Positions 7,861-16,231 of a stretch of DNA of 38,307 nt are shown here, piece by piece. The stretch is from Rhodovarius crocodyli (lineage in GTDB: Bacteria > Pseudomonadota > Alphaproteobacteria > Acetobacterales > Acetobacteraceae), in assembly GCA_945901085.1 (NCBI GenBank), contig CAMDJV010000033.1, forward strand, positions 1 to 38,307. Reading direction: 5' to 3'. The position numbers and the translations under genes were made by a program. Below the pieces are notes generated by a model. It saw only the letters and a program-made list of their open reading frames with translations. It was not told the DNA's origin and did no database searches. How positions within the stretch are numbered: the first letter of the stretch is position 1; every line of letters begins with the position of its first letter.

Positions 7861-9438
7861 ATGGCCCGTCCCCGCCTGCTTCCGCTCGCCCTTGCCCTGG
7901 CTGCCCTGGGCGGTGGTGCGGCCATGGCGCAAAGCCTCACCATGGGGGTAGGCTCGCCGGTCTCATCGCTCGATCCGCACTACCACCAACTGCGTTCCAA
8001 CAGTGACGTCTCGCATTCGATCTTCGATACGCTGGTGAAGACCGATGCGCAGGCGCGCATCCGCCCCGGCCTCGCGGAAAGCTGGCGCGCGCTGGGCGTG
8101 GAAGGCTGGGAATTCACGCTGCGCGAGGGCATCACCTTCCATGATGGCCGCCCCTTTACCGCCGATGACGTGGCCTTCACGCTGGAGCGCATCCCCGGCG
8201 TCACCGGCCCTGGCGCTTCCTACACGGGCCTGATCCGTCCGATCAGCCGGGTGGAGGTTGTCAGCCCGCGCATCATCCGCTTCTACACCAGCAGCCCCTC
8301 GCCCTTGCTGCCGATCTATATGAGCCAGGTGTCGATGCTCGGCCGCACCCAGCATCAGGGCGCCTCGACGGGCGATTTCAACAATGGCCGCGCGGCCATT
8401 GGCACGGGCCCGTTCCGCCTCGTCAGCTACGCCAGTGGGGATCGCATCATCTTCGCCCGCAACGAAGCCTATTGGGGAGAAAAGGCACCATGGGCCGAGG
8501 TGACATACCGCATTATCACGAATGATGCGGCGCGCTCGGCCGCCCTGCTCGCTGGCGATGTGGACATCATCGACCAGGTGCCAACCAGCGACATGGCGCG
8601 GCTACGCCAGGACGCACGCTTTCGTATCGCCGAGACGACCAGCCTGCGCATCATGTACCTCACTCTCGACGTCACGCGCGCGCCTCCGGTGCCGCTCCTG
8701 GCCAGCAGCACCGGCGCGCCGCTCGATCGCAATCCGCTGGCAGATCCGCGCGTGCGCCAGGCGCTCTCCCTCGCCATTGACCGGCGGATGCTGGTCGATC
8801 GCGTGATGGAAGGCTCGGCCCTGGCCTCTGGCCAGTTCATGCCGCAGGGAAGCTTCAGCGCCCTGCCGGAGCTTGGCGTTCCTGCGTCAGACCCAGCCGC
8901 GGCGCGCCGCCTATTGGCCGAAGCGGGTTACCCGCAGGGCTTCCAGATCACCCTGGCCGCCTCGAATGACCGCTACATGAATGATTCGCGCATCGTGCAG
9001 GCGATAGGGCAGATGTGGACCCGCATAGGCGTGCGCACCACCGTGGAGGCGCAGCCCTATGCCGTCTTCATCGGCCGCGCGTCACGGCGCGAGGCGCCGG
9101 CAAACCTGCTGACCTGGGGCAATTCCACGGGTGAGGTCTCGGTCCTGCTGAACTCCGTCCTGCGCACGGTTGATCGGGCGCGCGGCCATGGCTCCTCCAA
9201 CCGCATCCAGTACTCCAACCCGGAGATGGACCGCCTTCTGGGCGCTGCCGAGGCTGAGCTGGTCGATGCCCGCCGAGAAGCGCTGCTGCGTGACGCCACC
9301 CAGATCGTGCTGGAGGACCGCGCCATCCTGCCGCTCTACCTGCAGAACGCGATCTGGGCGATGCGCGCCGGCCTCACCTTCGAAGCACGCTCCGACGAGC
9401 GGAATGATCCGGCCATGGTCCGCGCCGTGGCGCGCTGA
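7861..9438 (+). CDS. ABC transporter substrate-binding protein, family 5 (peptide/organic solute)
   Basis: A 525-residue periplasmic binding protein of the oligopeptide/nickel (SBP_bac_5) family. Residues 1-23 form a Sec signal peptide ending AMAQS. The mature part has SLDPHYHQLRSN, the diagnostic WEFTLREGITFHDGRPFTADDV (about residues 82-103), a GTGPFRLVSY block and VRQALSLAIDRRMLVD. Full length for the family. The ATG at 7861 follows GGAGGAACACATCC; the earlier in-frame codons run through an operator-like palindrome and are not coding. No permease or ATPase gene is next to it, so it is an orphan receptor and must share a transporter. Its promoter region carries TetR-type palindromes shared with the genes to the left. 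Confidence 0.9.
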   Translation: MARPRLLPLALALAALGGGAAMAQSLTMGVGSPVSSLDPHYHQLRSNSDVSHSIFDTLVKTDAQARIRPGLAESWRALGVEGWEFTLREGITFHDGRPFTADDVAFTLERIPGVTGPGASYTGLIRPISRVEVVSPRIIRFYTSSPSPLLPIYMSQVSMLGRTQHQGASTGDFNNGRAAIGTGPFRLVSYASGDRIIFARNEAYWGEKAPWAEVTYRIITNDAARSAALLAGDVDIIDQVPTSDMARLRQDARFRIAETTSLRIMYLTLDVTRAPPVPLLASSTGAPLDRNPLADPRVRQALSLAIDRRMLVDRVMEGSALASGQFMPQGSFSALPELGVPASDPAAARRLLAEAGYPQGFQITLAASNDRYMNDSRIVQAIGQMWTRIGVRTTVEAQPYAVFIGRASRREAPANLLTWGNSTGEVSVLLNSVLRTVDRARGHGSSNRIQYSNPEMDRLLGAAEAELVDARREALLRDATQIVLEDRAILPLYLQNAIWAMRAGLTFEARSDERNDPAMVRAVAR

Positions 9439-9467
9439 TTGGCCGGCCTCCTGGCGCGCGCCTGCGC

Positions 9468-10443
9468 TCAGTCGAGCACGATGTTGGCTCCACGGATCAC
9501 GGCGCCGAGGCTCTCGATCTCACGGCGCGCGCGCGCATCAAGTTCGGGAATGGTCATGGCCGCCGTCGTCACCCCACCCTCCTCCGCACGGCGGCGGATG
9601 CTCGGATCCAGGGCGAGGCGCCGGAACTCGGTGTTCAACCGCTCCAGGATTGGGGCCGGCACACCGGCGGGCGCGAAAAAGGCGAACCAGGCGTCCATGG
9701 TGAATCCGGGCAGGCCCGCTTCGGCCGTGGTGGGAACCTCCGGCAGGCCCGGGCTGCGGGTCGCGCTCGCCATGGCCAGCGCCTTCACGCGCCCCGCCTG
9801 CACCAAGGCAATGGCCGAGGATGGCGTGGTGATGAAGATCTCCACCCGTCCGCCCGCCACATCCTGCAGGGCGGGGGCGGCACCGCGATAGGGCACATGC
9901 ACCATGGGCGCGCCGATCGCGCGCGAGAGCACCTCGCCCGCGATGTGCTGGATCGAGCCATTGCCCGAGGAGGCGAAGTTCACGCGGCCCGGATTGGCGC
10001 GCGCATAGGCGATGAACTCCGACAGCGAGTTGGCCGGGAGATTGGGCGCGCCCAGGATGACGTGCGGCGCCATGGTCCCCATTGCGACCGGCGCCAGGTC
10101 ACGCACCGGATCCCAGGTGATGCTGCGCATCATGGCCGGAATTCCCCGCATGATAGCCCGAGTATTGCAGCAGCAGCGTGTGGCCATCGGGTGCAGCGCG
10201 CACCGCGGCCTGGATTCCGATGTTGCCGTTGGCCCCTGGCCGGTTGTCGATGACGACGGGAACGCCCAGCGCCTGCGAAAGGCCGTCCACGAAAAGCCGG
10301 GCGGCGAAACCCGAGCCGCCTCCAGGCGGATTCGGCACGATGACGGTCACGGTCCGGCTGGGCCAAGACTGGGCCAGTACATCGCTCGACAACAGGGTGA
10401 TCCCCGGCGTGGCGAGCAGGGCGCGGCGTGCTATGCGCCTCAT
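9468..10443 (-). pseudogene. Bug/TctC family receptor gene with one-base frameshift
   Basis: The N-terminal frame starts at the ATG at 10443 (preceded by GAGGAGCC). It gives a signal peptide with ARRALL, then VTVIVPNPPGGGSGFAAR and DGHTLLLQYSGYHAGN. The C-terminal frame continues with AMMRSITWDPVRDLAPV, SSGNGSIQHIAGEVLSR, HVPYRGAAPALQDVAGG and ends RGANIVLD. The two join if one base is removed near 10140, within GGGGAATTCCGGCC. The span of 976 bases is one more than 325 codons, so a single insertion restores a normal 324-residue receptor. It may be a real inactivation or a base-calling error; all other family blocks are intact. Confidence 0.85.
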
Positions 10444-10461
10444 GGTGGCTCCTCGGTTTCT

Positions 10462-10481
10462 TGCCGCGGAGTGTCGCGGCA
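10462..10481. other. Hairpin in leader of the frameshifted receptor gene
   Basis: TGCCGCG and CGCGGCA form a 7-base-pair GC stem around a 6-base loop, 19 bases upstream of the start at 10443. No T-run follows on either strand, so it is not a clear terminator. It could be a leader structure or chance in GC-rich DNA. Confidence 0.3.
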
Positions 10482-11010
10482 GTGGCGCTTCGGGGCAAGT
10501 CGATATCCCTCCGGGCTGCTCGCTTCCTGCCGGTGACCGCGGACAGGGATCTCTGTTCCCCGACGCCCATCATGGCGCGACCTGCGACGCGATAAGTCAC
10601 AACCACATCGCGCGTCGAAGTCATCTTCGGCACCGTTTGGGCCATGCCGGGCGAAGCTGGCAAACAGCGGAGCGCAAGCGATCAGCGAAGGTCCATGGGA
10701 AGCTTCCTGGATGGGCACTGCGACCGACCCGGCGAGCGTCGCCGAGGCCGCGCGGCGCGAATTGGCCGACGCGGATATGTGATGATGCGCCGTGATCATG
10801 GCACGGGCTACGCCTCCGCGGCCGCGCCCATTCCGGACCGGCCCCGTGCGTTTCGCCCTCAGCGTGATCGGCGCACGAGCCACGCTGGCGATCAAGCCGG
10901 GAAGCAACGCGATCACGGCGCTGCTGAACGGAGCGGCCCGGGCCAGCTTGGGCAAGGCCCCGAAGGGGTCGTGACGCGAAGCCTGCGCCTCGGCGGCGAT
11001 CCGCCCTCCC
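10482..11010. other. Intergenic stretch without recognisable gene
   Basis: About 530 bases between the frameshifted receptor and the cyclase gene. Open frames exist on both strands (for example 10440-10955 on the minus strand), but their composition is Arg/Ala/Ser-rich and none resembles a family I know. A short plus-strand frame at about 10685-10783, ending ARRELADADM, could be the tail of a decayed gene. No repeat, terminator or RNA gene was recognised. Confidence 0.4.
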
Positions 11011-11700
11011 CTATTCGAAGAGTGCCACCGCGCGGATCGGGCTTGCGGTGCCGCCCCGGATCTTCAGCGGCAGGCCGATGAACCGGAAGCGCCCGCGGCC
11101 CACCACCGCCTCCAGATTGGCGAGGCATTCCATGTGAGTGATGCCGAGTTCGGCGCAGGCCATGTGGGCCTTGAAGTTCAGCTCGCCCTCGGGGGCCGGG
11201 CTGATCGCCTCCACGCCGAACATGCCGATGCCGCGCGCGGCCAGCCAATGGATCGCCTCGATGGAAAGCCCCGCGAAGTCATGCCCATAGCCGGGCTTGC
11301 CGAGCAGCCGCGCATTGGTGCCTAGCAGGATGAGCACCGTGTCACCCTTGCGGATCTCCTGGCCCGAAGCCTTCACCGCCGCTTCGACTTCCTCGACCGT
11401 CGCCGCGTGCTTCAGCGGCACATGCGAGAGATCGATGCAGAAGGCGGAGGTGATGAAATTCTCCAACGGAACCTGGTCGATGGAGAGCGCGCCGGGGCGC
11501 GGGTCGAAATGCACGGGCGCATCCACATGCGTGCCGGCATGGTCACTGAAGGCGATCGACATGGCCTTGCTGGTGAAGACCGTGTCGCCCGCGTATTTCT
11601 TCTCCGAGTGGTCGTTCCACACGGTCATGATGACCGGCGGATGCGAGGGATGGGTCTGGGTGCGGTGGAACAACTCGCGGCTCAGATCGACGATTTCCAT
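11011..11700 (-). CDS. Cyclase family protein (kynurenine formamidase-like metal hydrolase)
   Basis: A 229-residue member of the cyclase family (PF04199), which includes kynurenine formamidase and isatin hydrolase. The metal-binding motif HAGTHVDAPVHF is at residues 54-65, giving ligands His54, His58, Asp60 and His64, and the second block GHDFAGLS is present further on. It would hydrolyse an amide, lactone or cyclic imide using divalent metal. The ATG at 11700 lies 17 bases after the Bug receptor stop, so the two are cotranscribed. A divergent amidase under IclR lies beyond the receptor, suggesting a pathway for an amide-containing compound. The exact substrate is not readable. Confidence 0.88.
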   Translation of the reverse strand: MEIVDLSRELFHRTQTHPSHPPVIMTVWNDHSEKKYAGDTVFTSKAMSIAFSDHAGTHVDAPVHFDPRPGALSIDQVPLENFITSAFCIDLSHVPLKHAATVEEVEAAVKASGQEIRKGDTVLILLGTNARLLGKPGYGHDFAGLSIEAIHWLAARGIGMFGVEAISPAPEGELNFKAHMACAELGITHMECLANLEAVVGRGRFRFIGLPLKIRGGTASPIRAVALFE

Positions 11701-11717
11701 GTGGCGCTTGCCTCTCT

Positions 11718-12701
11718 CTAATTGACGGTGATGTTGGCGTCGCGGATGACGCGGCCCCAGTGGGCGCGGTCGGTGGCGACATAGGCGGCGAATTCCTCGG
11801 GATTGAGCCCGAGGCGGACAATGCCCTGCTCCTCCAGCCTGCGGCCCATGGCTGGGTCGGCGATGACCTTGGCGCAGGCGGCGCGCAACCGGGCCAATGG
11901 CTCCGCCGGCACGCCTGCGGGGGCGAAGAAGCCGTAATAGCTGACCGCTTCATAGCCCGGCACGCCAGCTTCTGCGACCGTGGGCAGATCGCGCAAGGCC
12001 GGGAAGCGCTGCGGCGTCGTCACGGCCAATGCCCGCACCGCGCCAGCCTGCACATGCGGCAGCGCGGTGGTGATCGGGTCACTCATCGCATCGATGCGCC
12101 CGGCCAGCAGATCGGCGGTGGCGGGCGCCGTGCCGCGATAGGGCACATGGGTTAGTCGGATCTGCGCCATCGCTTCCAACAGCGCCATGGAGAGATGCGA
12201 GCCGCCACCATTGCCGGCCGAGCCATAGGTCAGCTCCCCGGGCTTCTGCCGTGCGCGCTCCAGGAATTGCTGCAGCGTCCGCACATCGAGGCTGTTGCGC
12301 ACATAGATGATGGAGCCGACACCGCCCACCAGCGCGACGGGCGTCAGGTCCCGCGCCGGATCGAAGCTGTTGTCGCGATACAATTCGGGATTGATCGAGT
12401 TGGTCGCCTGGCTGCCCATCAGCATGGTGTAGCCATCGGGGGTGGCGCGCACGGCGGCCTCAGTGCCGATGCGCCCGCCGCTGCCCGTGCGGTTCTCGAT
12501 GACGAGGGACTGGCCCAACTCGCGCGAGATCGCTTCCGAGAGCAGGCGCGTGATGACATCGGCGGCGCCCGCCGGCGGGAAGGGAACGATGATGCGCACC
12601 GATCGGCTCGGAAAGGCCTGGGCCTGGGCGCCGGTCGCGCCGAGGCTAGCGAGGCCGGCGGCGATCAGGCTGCGGCGGCCCGCCTGGCTGGATGTCGTCA
12701 T
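11718..12701 (-). CDS. Bug/TctC family periplasmic receptor
   Basis: A 327-residue receptor. The signal peptide (about 1-28) carries GRRSLIAAG and ends GAQAQA. Family blocks follow: VRIIVPFPPAGAADVITR, DGYTMLMGSQA, ELTYGSAGNGGGSHLS, THVPYRGTAPATADLLAG, PTVAEAGVPGYE and RDANITVN at the end. The ATG at 12701 is chosen for the upstream AAGGGG and the typical signal-peptide start; an in-frame ATG 120 bases further upstream would run through the operator-like dyad at 12790. It heads a two-gene operon with the cyclase and is divergent from iclR, which probably controls it. No TctA/TctB genes are nearby. Confidence 0.92.
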   Translation of the reverse strand: MTTSSQAGRRSLIAAGLASLGATGAQAQAFPSRSVRIIVPFPPAGAADVITRLLSEAISRELGQSLVIENRTGSGGRIGTEAAVRATPDGYTMLMGSQATNSINPELYRDNSFDPARDLTPVALVGGVGSIIYVRNSLDVRTLQQFLERARQKPGELTYGSAGNGGGSHLSMALLEAMAQIRLTHVPYRGTAPATADLLAGRIDAMSDPITTALPHVQAGAVRALAVTTPQRFPALRDLPTVAEAGVPGYEAVSYYGFFAPAGVPAEPLARLRAACAKVIADPAMGRRLEEQGIVRLGLNPEEFAAYVATDRAHWGRVIRDANITVN

Positions 12702-12789
12702 GGGAACCCCTTTGCAAGGAATGGCAGAGCCGAAGAGCACGCGGGAGCATCTCGGCAGGCCAAGCCGAATGCCAAGGGAATTCAACCCG

Positions 12790-12810
12790 GAATTCCACCA
12801 TGTGAAATTC
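12790..12810. promoter_or_regulatory. Putative IclR operator between divergent receptor and iclR genes
   Basis: GAATTCCAC and GTGAAATTC form a near-perfect dyad (8 of 9 pairs) around a 3-base centre. It lies 88 bases upstream of the receptor start and 70 bases upstream of iclR. A related AATTCAAC occurs just before and just after it. IclR-family sites are often TGGAAT/ATTCCA-like dyads, which fits. Confidence 0.5.
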
Positions 12811-12880
12811 AACATCGGCACCGGCTTTCAGCCGAGGCCGGAGCTGGATAGGCTTGGGTGGATTTCGGGGCTTGCGTCTG

Positions 12881-13690
12881 ATGGACACCCACCCTGCCTC
12901 CTCGGCCGATGGCGCGCGCGTGGTTCGCCGCGCGATCTCCCTCCTGCGGGAGGTCTCGGCCGCGCGCGGCAATGGCGCGACCCTGAAGATGCTGGCCGAC
13001 AGCGCTGGCCTGCCCCAGCCCACCGCGCATCGCCTGCTCAAGGTGCTGCAGGCCGAGGGCCTGCTGGAGCGCGATGCGGCCAGCCGCGCCTATCGCCTGG
13101 GCTCGCTGCTGTATGAATTCGGTCTGGCCGCCGTCCCGCGCGTTGATGCCCGGCGGCTCTGCGCCGGCACGCTGGAGCGCATCACGCGCGCGGTCGGCGA
13201 CACCACCTACCTGAACAGCCGCAGCGGCAATGACGCGCTGTGCCTCGACCGGCGCGAGGGCAGTTTCGAAATCCACGCCCTGCCCATCGAGATCGGCAAC
13301 CGCCGGCCGCTCGGCGTGGGGGCGGGCGCGCTGGCGGTGCTGGCGAGCCTCCCCTCTACCGAGGCAGATGCCGTCATCGAGGCCAATGCCAGGCGCTACC
13401 GCCGCCATGGCCTGACCGCGGAGCGCATTCGCATCTATGTGGAAGCGACGCGCGCGCGGGGCTTCGCCATCACCTCGGGCCGCATCGTCGCGCAATATCG
13501 CGGGGTGGCGATTGCGGTGGGCAATGGCATTGGCGGGGTGCCGGCCTCGCTCGCCGTGGTCGCGATCGCCGAACGGCTGGATCCGCGGCGGGTCGAACAG
13601 GTCGCGCGCATCCTCATCCGTGAAGAGAAATCCCTGCGGGAGGTGCTGGCCATCGCACCCGCCGGCCCAACCGAAAGTCCTGTCCCATGA
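12881..13690 (+). CDS. IclR family transcriptional regulator
   Basis: A 269-residue IclR protein: an N-terminal winged helix (about 12-75; LKMLADSAGLPQPTAHRLLKVLQAEG) and a C-terminal effector-binding domain with LDRREG, RRPLGVGAGALAVLA and IAVGNGIGGVPASLAVV. The ATG at 12881 begins at MDTHPASS; an alternative in-frame start 27 bases upstream adds nine residues, and GGGG precedes 12881. It overlaps the amidase start by ATGA, so both are cotranscribed, and it diverges from the receptor-cyclase operon across a dyad. It likely senses the compound handled by the receptor, cyclase and amidase. Confidence 0.92.
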   Translation: MDTHPASSADGARVVRRAISLLREVSAARGNGATLKMLADSAGLPQPTAHRLLKVLQAEGLLERDAASRAYRLGSLLYEFGLAAVPRVDARRLCAGTLERITRAVGDTTYLNSRSGNDALCLDRREGSFEIHALPIEIGNRRPLGVGAGALAVLASLPSTEADAVIEANARRYRRHGLTAERIRIYVEATRARGFAITSGRIVAQYRGVAIAVGNGIGGVPASLAVVAIAERLDPRRVEQVARILIREEKSLREVLAIAPAGPTESPVP

Positions 13691-15087
13691 CGACCGAAAA
13701 CGTGGCCCCACTGAGCGCCCTCGCCATGGCCGATGCGCTGGAGCGCAGGGCGGTGACGCCGGCCGCCTTGCTCGCCGATGCGCTGGCGCGGGTGGCGCGG
13801 GCTGATGCGGCGCTGGGGGCCTTTGTGCATGTCGATGCGGCCGGCGCCACCCGGGCCGCCGCGAATGCCGGGGCGCGCCAGGCTGCGGGCCGGCGGCTCG
13901 GGCCGCTCGATGGCGTCCCGGTCGCGGTGAAGGACAATATCTGGGTGGCGGGGATGCCGGCGCATTGGGGCAGCCGGATGTGGTTCGACTTCACCCCGCC
14001 CTGCGACGATATCGTGGTGGAGCGCCTGCGCGCGGCGGGGGCCGTGATCATCGGCAAGACCAACACGCCGGAATTTGCGCTCTCCGGCCGGACGGACAGC
14101 CCGCTGCACGGCAAGGCGCGCAACCCCTGGGATGTGACCCTGACACCTGGCGGCTCCAGCGGCGGCTCTGTCGCGGCGGTCGCGGCAGGCATGGTGCCGG
14201 TCGCACTCACGACCGATGCCGGAGGCTCAACCCGGATCCCCGCGAGCTATACCGGCCTTTACGGGCTGCGGCCTTCCAATGGACGCATCGCGCGGCGGCA
14301 TGGTTTCCCGCCCATGGGGATTGATTTCCAGGCTGTCGGCCTGGTGGCGCGGGATCTGGCGGATCTGGAAATAGCCTACGGGCTGCTAGCGGGCACGGAT
14401 GAGCGTGACCCCGCCTCACTCCGCCTGCCGCCCCAGCGGGCAGAGGGCAAGCCACGCATCGGTTGGTTCGCGCGCTACGAGGGCGAATTGGTGCATCCCG
14501 AGGTAGATGCGGCGGTCATCGAGTGCGCCGCCTTGCTGACACAGGCCGGCTACGAGGTGGCGCCTCGCCCGGCGCCCTATGATGTGGCGCTGGTGCGCCG
14601 CGTCTGGGGGGCGCTGAGTTCCGCCGGCGCCGCCCGCGCCGCCGAAATGCATCCGGAGCGGTGGCGGGGCGAGGCGAGTGCCGCGATCGCCGCCGCCGCC
14701 ACCCGCGGCCTGGCCATGACGGCCGTGGATTACGTCCGCGCGCTGGACGGTCTGGCGGGGTTGCGCGCCGAGGTCTCGGAAAACTGGGGCGAGGTGGATG
14801 TCTATCTCTGCCCCAGCGCTGCCTCCCCCGCATGGGCGATCGACGAGGAGTTCCCGGCCGAGATTGGCGGCAAGCCCGGCCATGCGGCGGCACAAAACAC
14901 CTTCGCCACCTGGGTGAACGCGATCGGCCATCCGGGGCTGAATATCCCCGGCCGCCCGCATGCGGATGGCCGGCCGCTGGGCGTGCAACTGGTCGGGCGA
15001 TTTGGTGGTGAGGCTGACCTCTTTGCCGTCGCGGGCGGCATCGCGGCGGGCGCCGGCTGGACCCGGCCGGCCTTCCCTTCGTGGTAG
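13687..15087 (+). CDS. Amidase (amidase signature family)
   Basis: A 466-residue amidase-signature enzyme with the Ser-cisSer-Lys triad visible: Lys82 in VPVAVKDN, Ser157 in TPGGSSGGS and nucleophile Ser181 in TTDAGGSTRIP. Length and order match the family (GatA/FAAH-type fold), and the substrate-binding C-terminal part is divergent. It hydrolyses a carboxamide to the acid and ammonia, probably in the cytoplasm since no signal peptide is seen. The start overlaps the iclR stop by four bases (ATGA), so it is translated from the same message. It is not likely to be GatA, because no gatB/gatC is present and the context is catabolic. Confidence 0.92.
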   Translation: MTTENVAPLSALAMADALERRAVTPAALLADALARVARADAALGAFVHVDAAGATRAAANAGARQAAGRRLGPLDGVPVAVKDNIWVAGMPAHWGSRMWFDFTPPCDDIVVERLRAAGAVIIGKTNTPEFALSGRTDSPLHGKARNPWDVTLTPGGSSGGSVAAVAAGMVPVALTTDAGGSTRIPASYTGLYGLRPSNGRIARRHGFPPMGIDFQAVGLVARDLADLEIAYGLLAGTDERDPASLRLPPQRAEGKPRIGWFARYEGELVHPEVDAAVIECAALLTQAGYEVAPRPAPYDVALVRRVWGALSSAGAARAAEMHPERWRGEASAAIAAAATRGLAMTAVDYVRALDGLAGLRAEVSENWGEVDVYLCPSAASPAWAIDEEFPAEIGGKPGHAAAQNTFATWVNAIGHPGLNIPGRPHADGRPLGVQLVGRFGGEADLFAVAGGIAAGAGWTRPAFPSW

Positions 15088-15097
15088 CAGCGCCTAT

Positions 15098-15124
15098 ACG
15101 TAAACGCCCGGTCCAGGCTTACGT
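15098..15124. terminator. Possible hairpin terminator after the amidase gene
   Basis: ACGTAA...CC and GG.TTACGT form an imperfect stem (6 pairs plus a GC extension with a bulge) just after the amidase stop, between convergent genes. There is no T-run, so assignment as a terminator is weak. Confidence 0.3.
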
Positions 15125-15239
15125 TCGCCAATCCAGGTCGGCCTTGCCGTACCGTAGTGCTGAAACCGCAAGTCCGGATGCTGCCGGATCACCGCTGGCA
15201 GGCGAACAGCGACGATTCGGAACGCGTCGCATTCGCTCC

Positions 15240-16202
15240 TCAGACATCGGCGCGAATGTTTCGCTTCCGGACAAGTTCAGTCCAGCGCTGCGCCTCATTG
15301 CGCATGAAGGCACCAAATTGTTCGGGATTCATGTCACCCGGGATATATGCGCGCTGGGCCATGATCGCGCGTACGTCCGCCAGGCGCATGATGCCCTGCA
15401 CCTCCGCCGAGACCTGGAGGACGATGTCCGGCGGGGTCCCCTGGCGCGCCACGAGCCCGTACCAGGAGCTGGCCTCGTAGCCGGGAAAGCCTTGTTCTGC
15501 GATGGTCGGCACGTCGGGCAGCACGCTGAGCCGCTGCGCACCCGTGATGCCAAGCCCGCGCAGGCGGCCATCGGCGATGTGCTGGATGCTGCTGCTGTCG
15601 AACATCGCCGAGACGCGACCGGAAAGCAGGTCGCTATGCGCCGGCGCGCTGCCGCCGTAGGCGATCAGGTTCACGCGCGTGCCCGTCATCTCGTAGAGCA
15701 ATTCACCCGCGAGATGCGTGATGGTGCCGACGCCCGTATGCGCGACGGCGACCTCGCCCGGACGCCGGCGCAGCTCAGCCACGAATTCCTGCACGTTCCG
15801 CGCCGGGAACGAGGGATGCACGACCAGAATATTCGGCGCCGAGGAGATGAGGCCGACCGCGGAGAAATCGCCGAAGGGATCGTAGGGCAGATTCGCGATC
15901 AGGACCGGGTTGAGCGCGAAGTTGAGCGATACGACGAGATAGCTGGTGCCATCTGCCGGCGCGCGCTGCACCGACTGCGTGGCAATCAACGTATTGCCGC
16001 CAGGCCGGTTTTCCACCACGACGGGTACGCTGAGCTTCTCCGACAGCCGCTGCGCCACCGTACGCGCGGACGTATCGGCCGCGCCGCCGGCCGTGTAGGC
16101 GACGACGATGCGGATGGGCTTGTCGATAGGTCGCGATTGTCCGCGCGCGACCATCGGCGCAGCCAGGGCGCCGCCAATCATCAAGCGTCGAGTTGTTGTC
16201 AT
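15240..16202 (-). CDS. Bug/TctC family periplasmic receptor
   Basis: A 320-residue receptor with a short signal peptide (MTTTRRLMIGGALAAP, twin-arginine-like, cleaved near VARGQS). The mature part has IRIVVAYTAGGAADTSAR, PVVVENRPGGN, TGVGTITHLAGEL, LIAYGGSAPAHSDLLSG and PTIAEQGFPGYE. The usual VPYRG is replaced by LIAYGG, so its ligand may differ from those of its paralogues here. The ATG at 16202 follows GGGAGG; the upstream in-frame ATG at 16421 lies inside the reductase gene. It is the last gene of the amidohydrolase-Rieske operon (29-base gap), so it is probably the uptake receptor for that pathway's substrate. Confidence 0.92.
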   Translation of the reverse strand: MTTTRRLMIGGALAAPMVARGQSRPIDKPIRIVVAYTAGGAADTSARTVAQRLSEKLSVPVVVENRPGGNTLIATQSVQRAPADGTSYLVVSLNFALNPVLIANLPYDPFGDFSAVGLISSAPNILVVHPSFPARNVQEFVAELRRRPGEVAVAHTGVGTITHLAGELLYEMTGTRVNLIAYGGSAPAHSDLLSGRVSAMFDSSSIQHIADGRLRGLGITGAQRLSVLPDVPTIAEQGFPGYEASSWYGLVARQGTPPDIVLQVSAEVQGIMRLADVRAIMAQRAYIPGDMNPEQFGAFMRNEAQRWTELVRKRNIRADV

Positions 16203-16231
16203 TGTCGTTGTCCTCCCGGGTTTGTTGGTGC

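Noticed and set aside
10440-10955. Minus-strand open frame of 171 codons
   Set aside because: No recognisable domain, Arg/Ser-rich composition typical of chance frames, and no ribosome site.
12598-12607. ACCGATCGGC close to the TetR core
   Set aside because: Inside the receptor coding region, one arm mismatched, and no paired sites.
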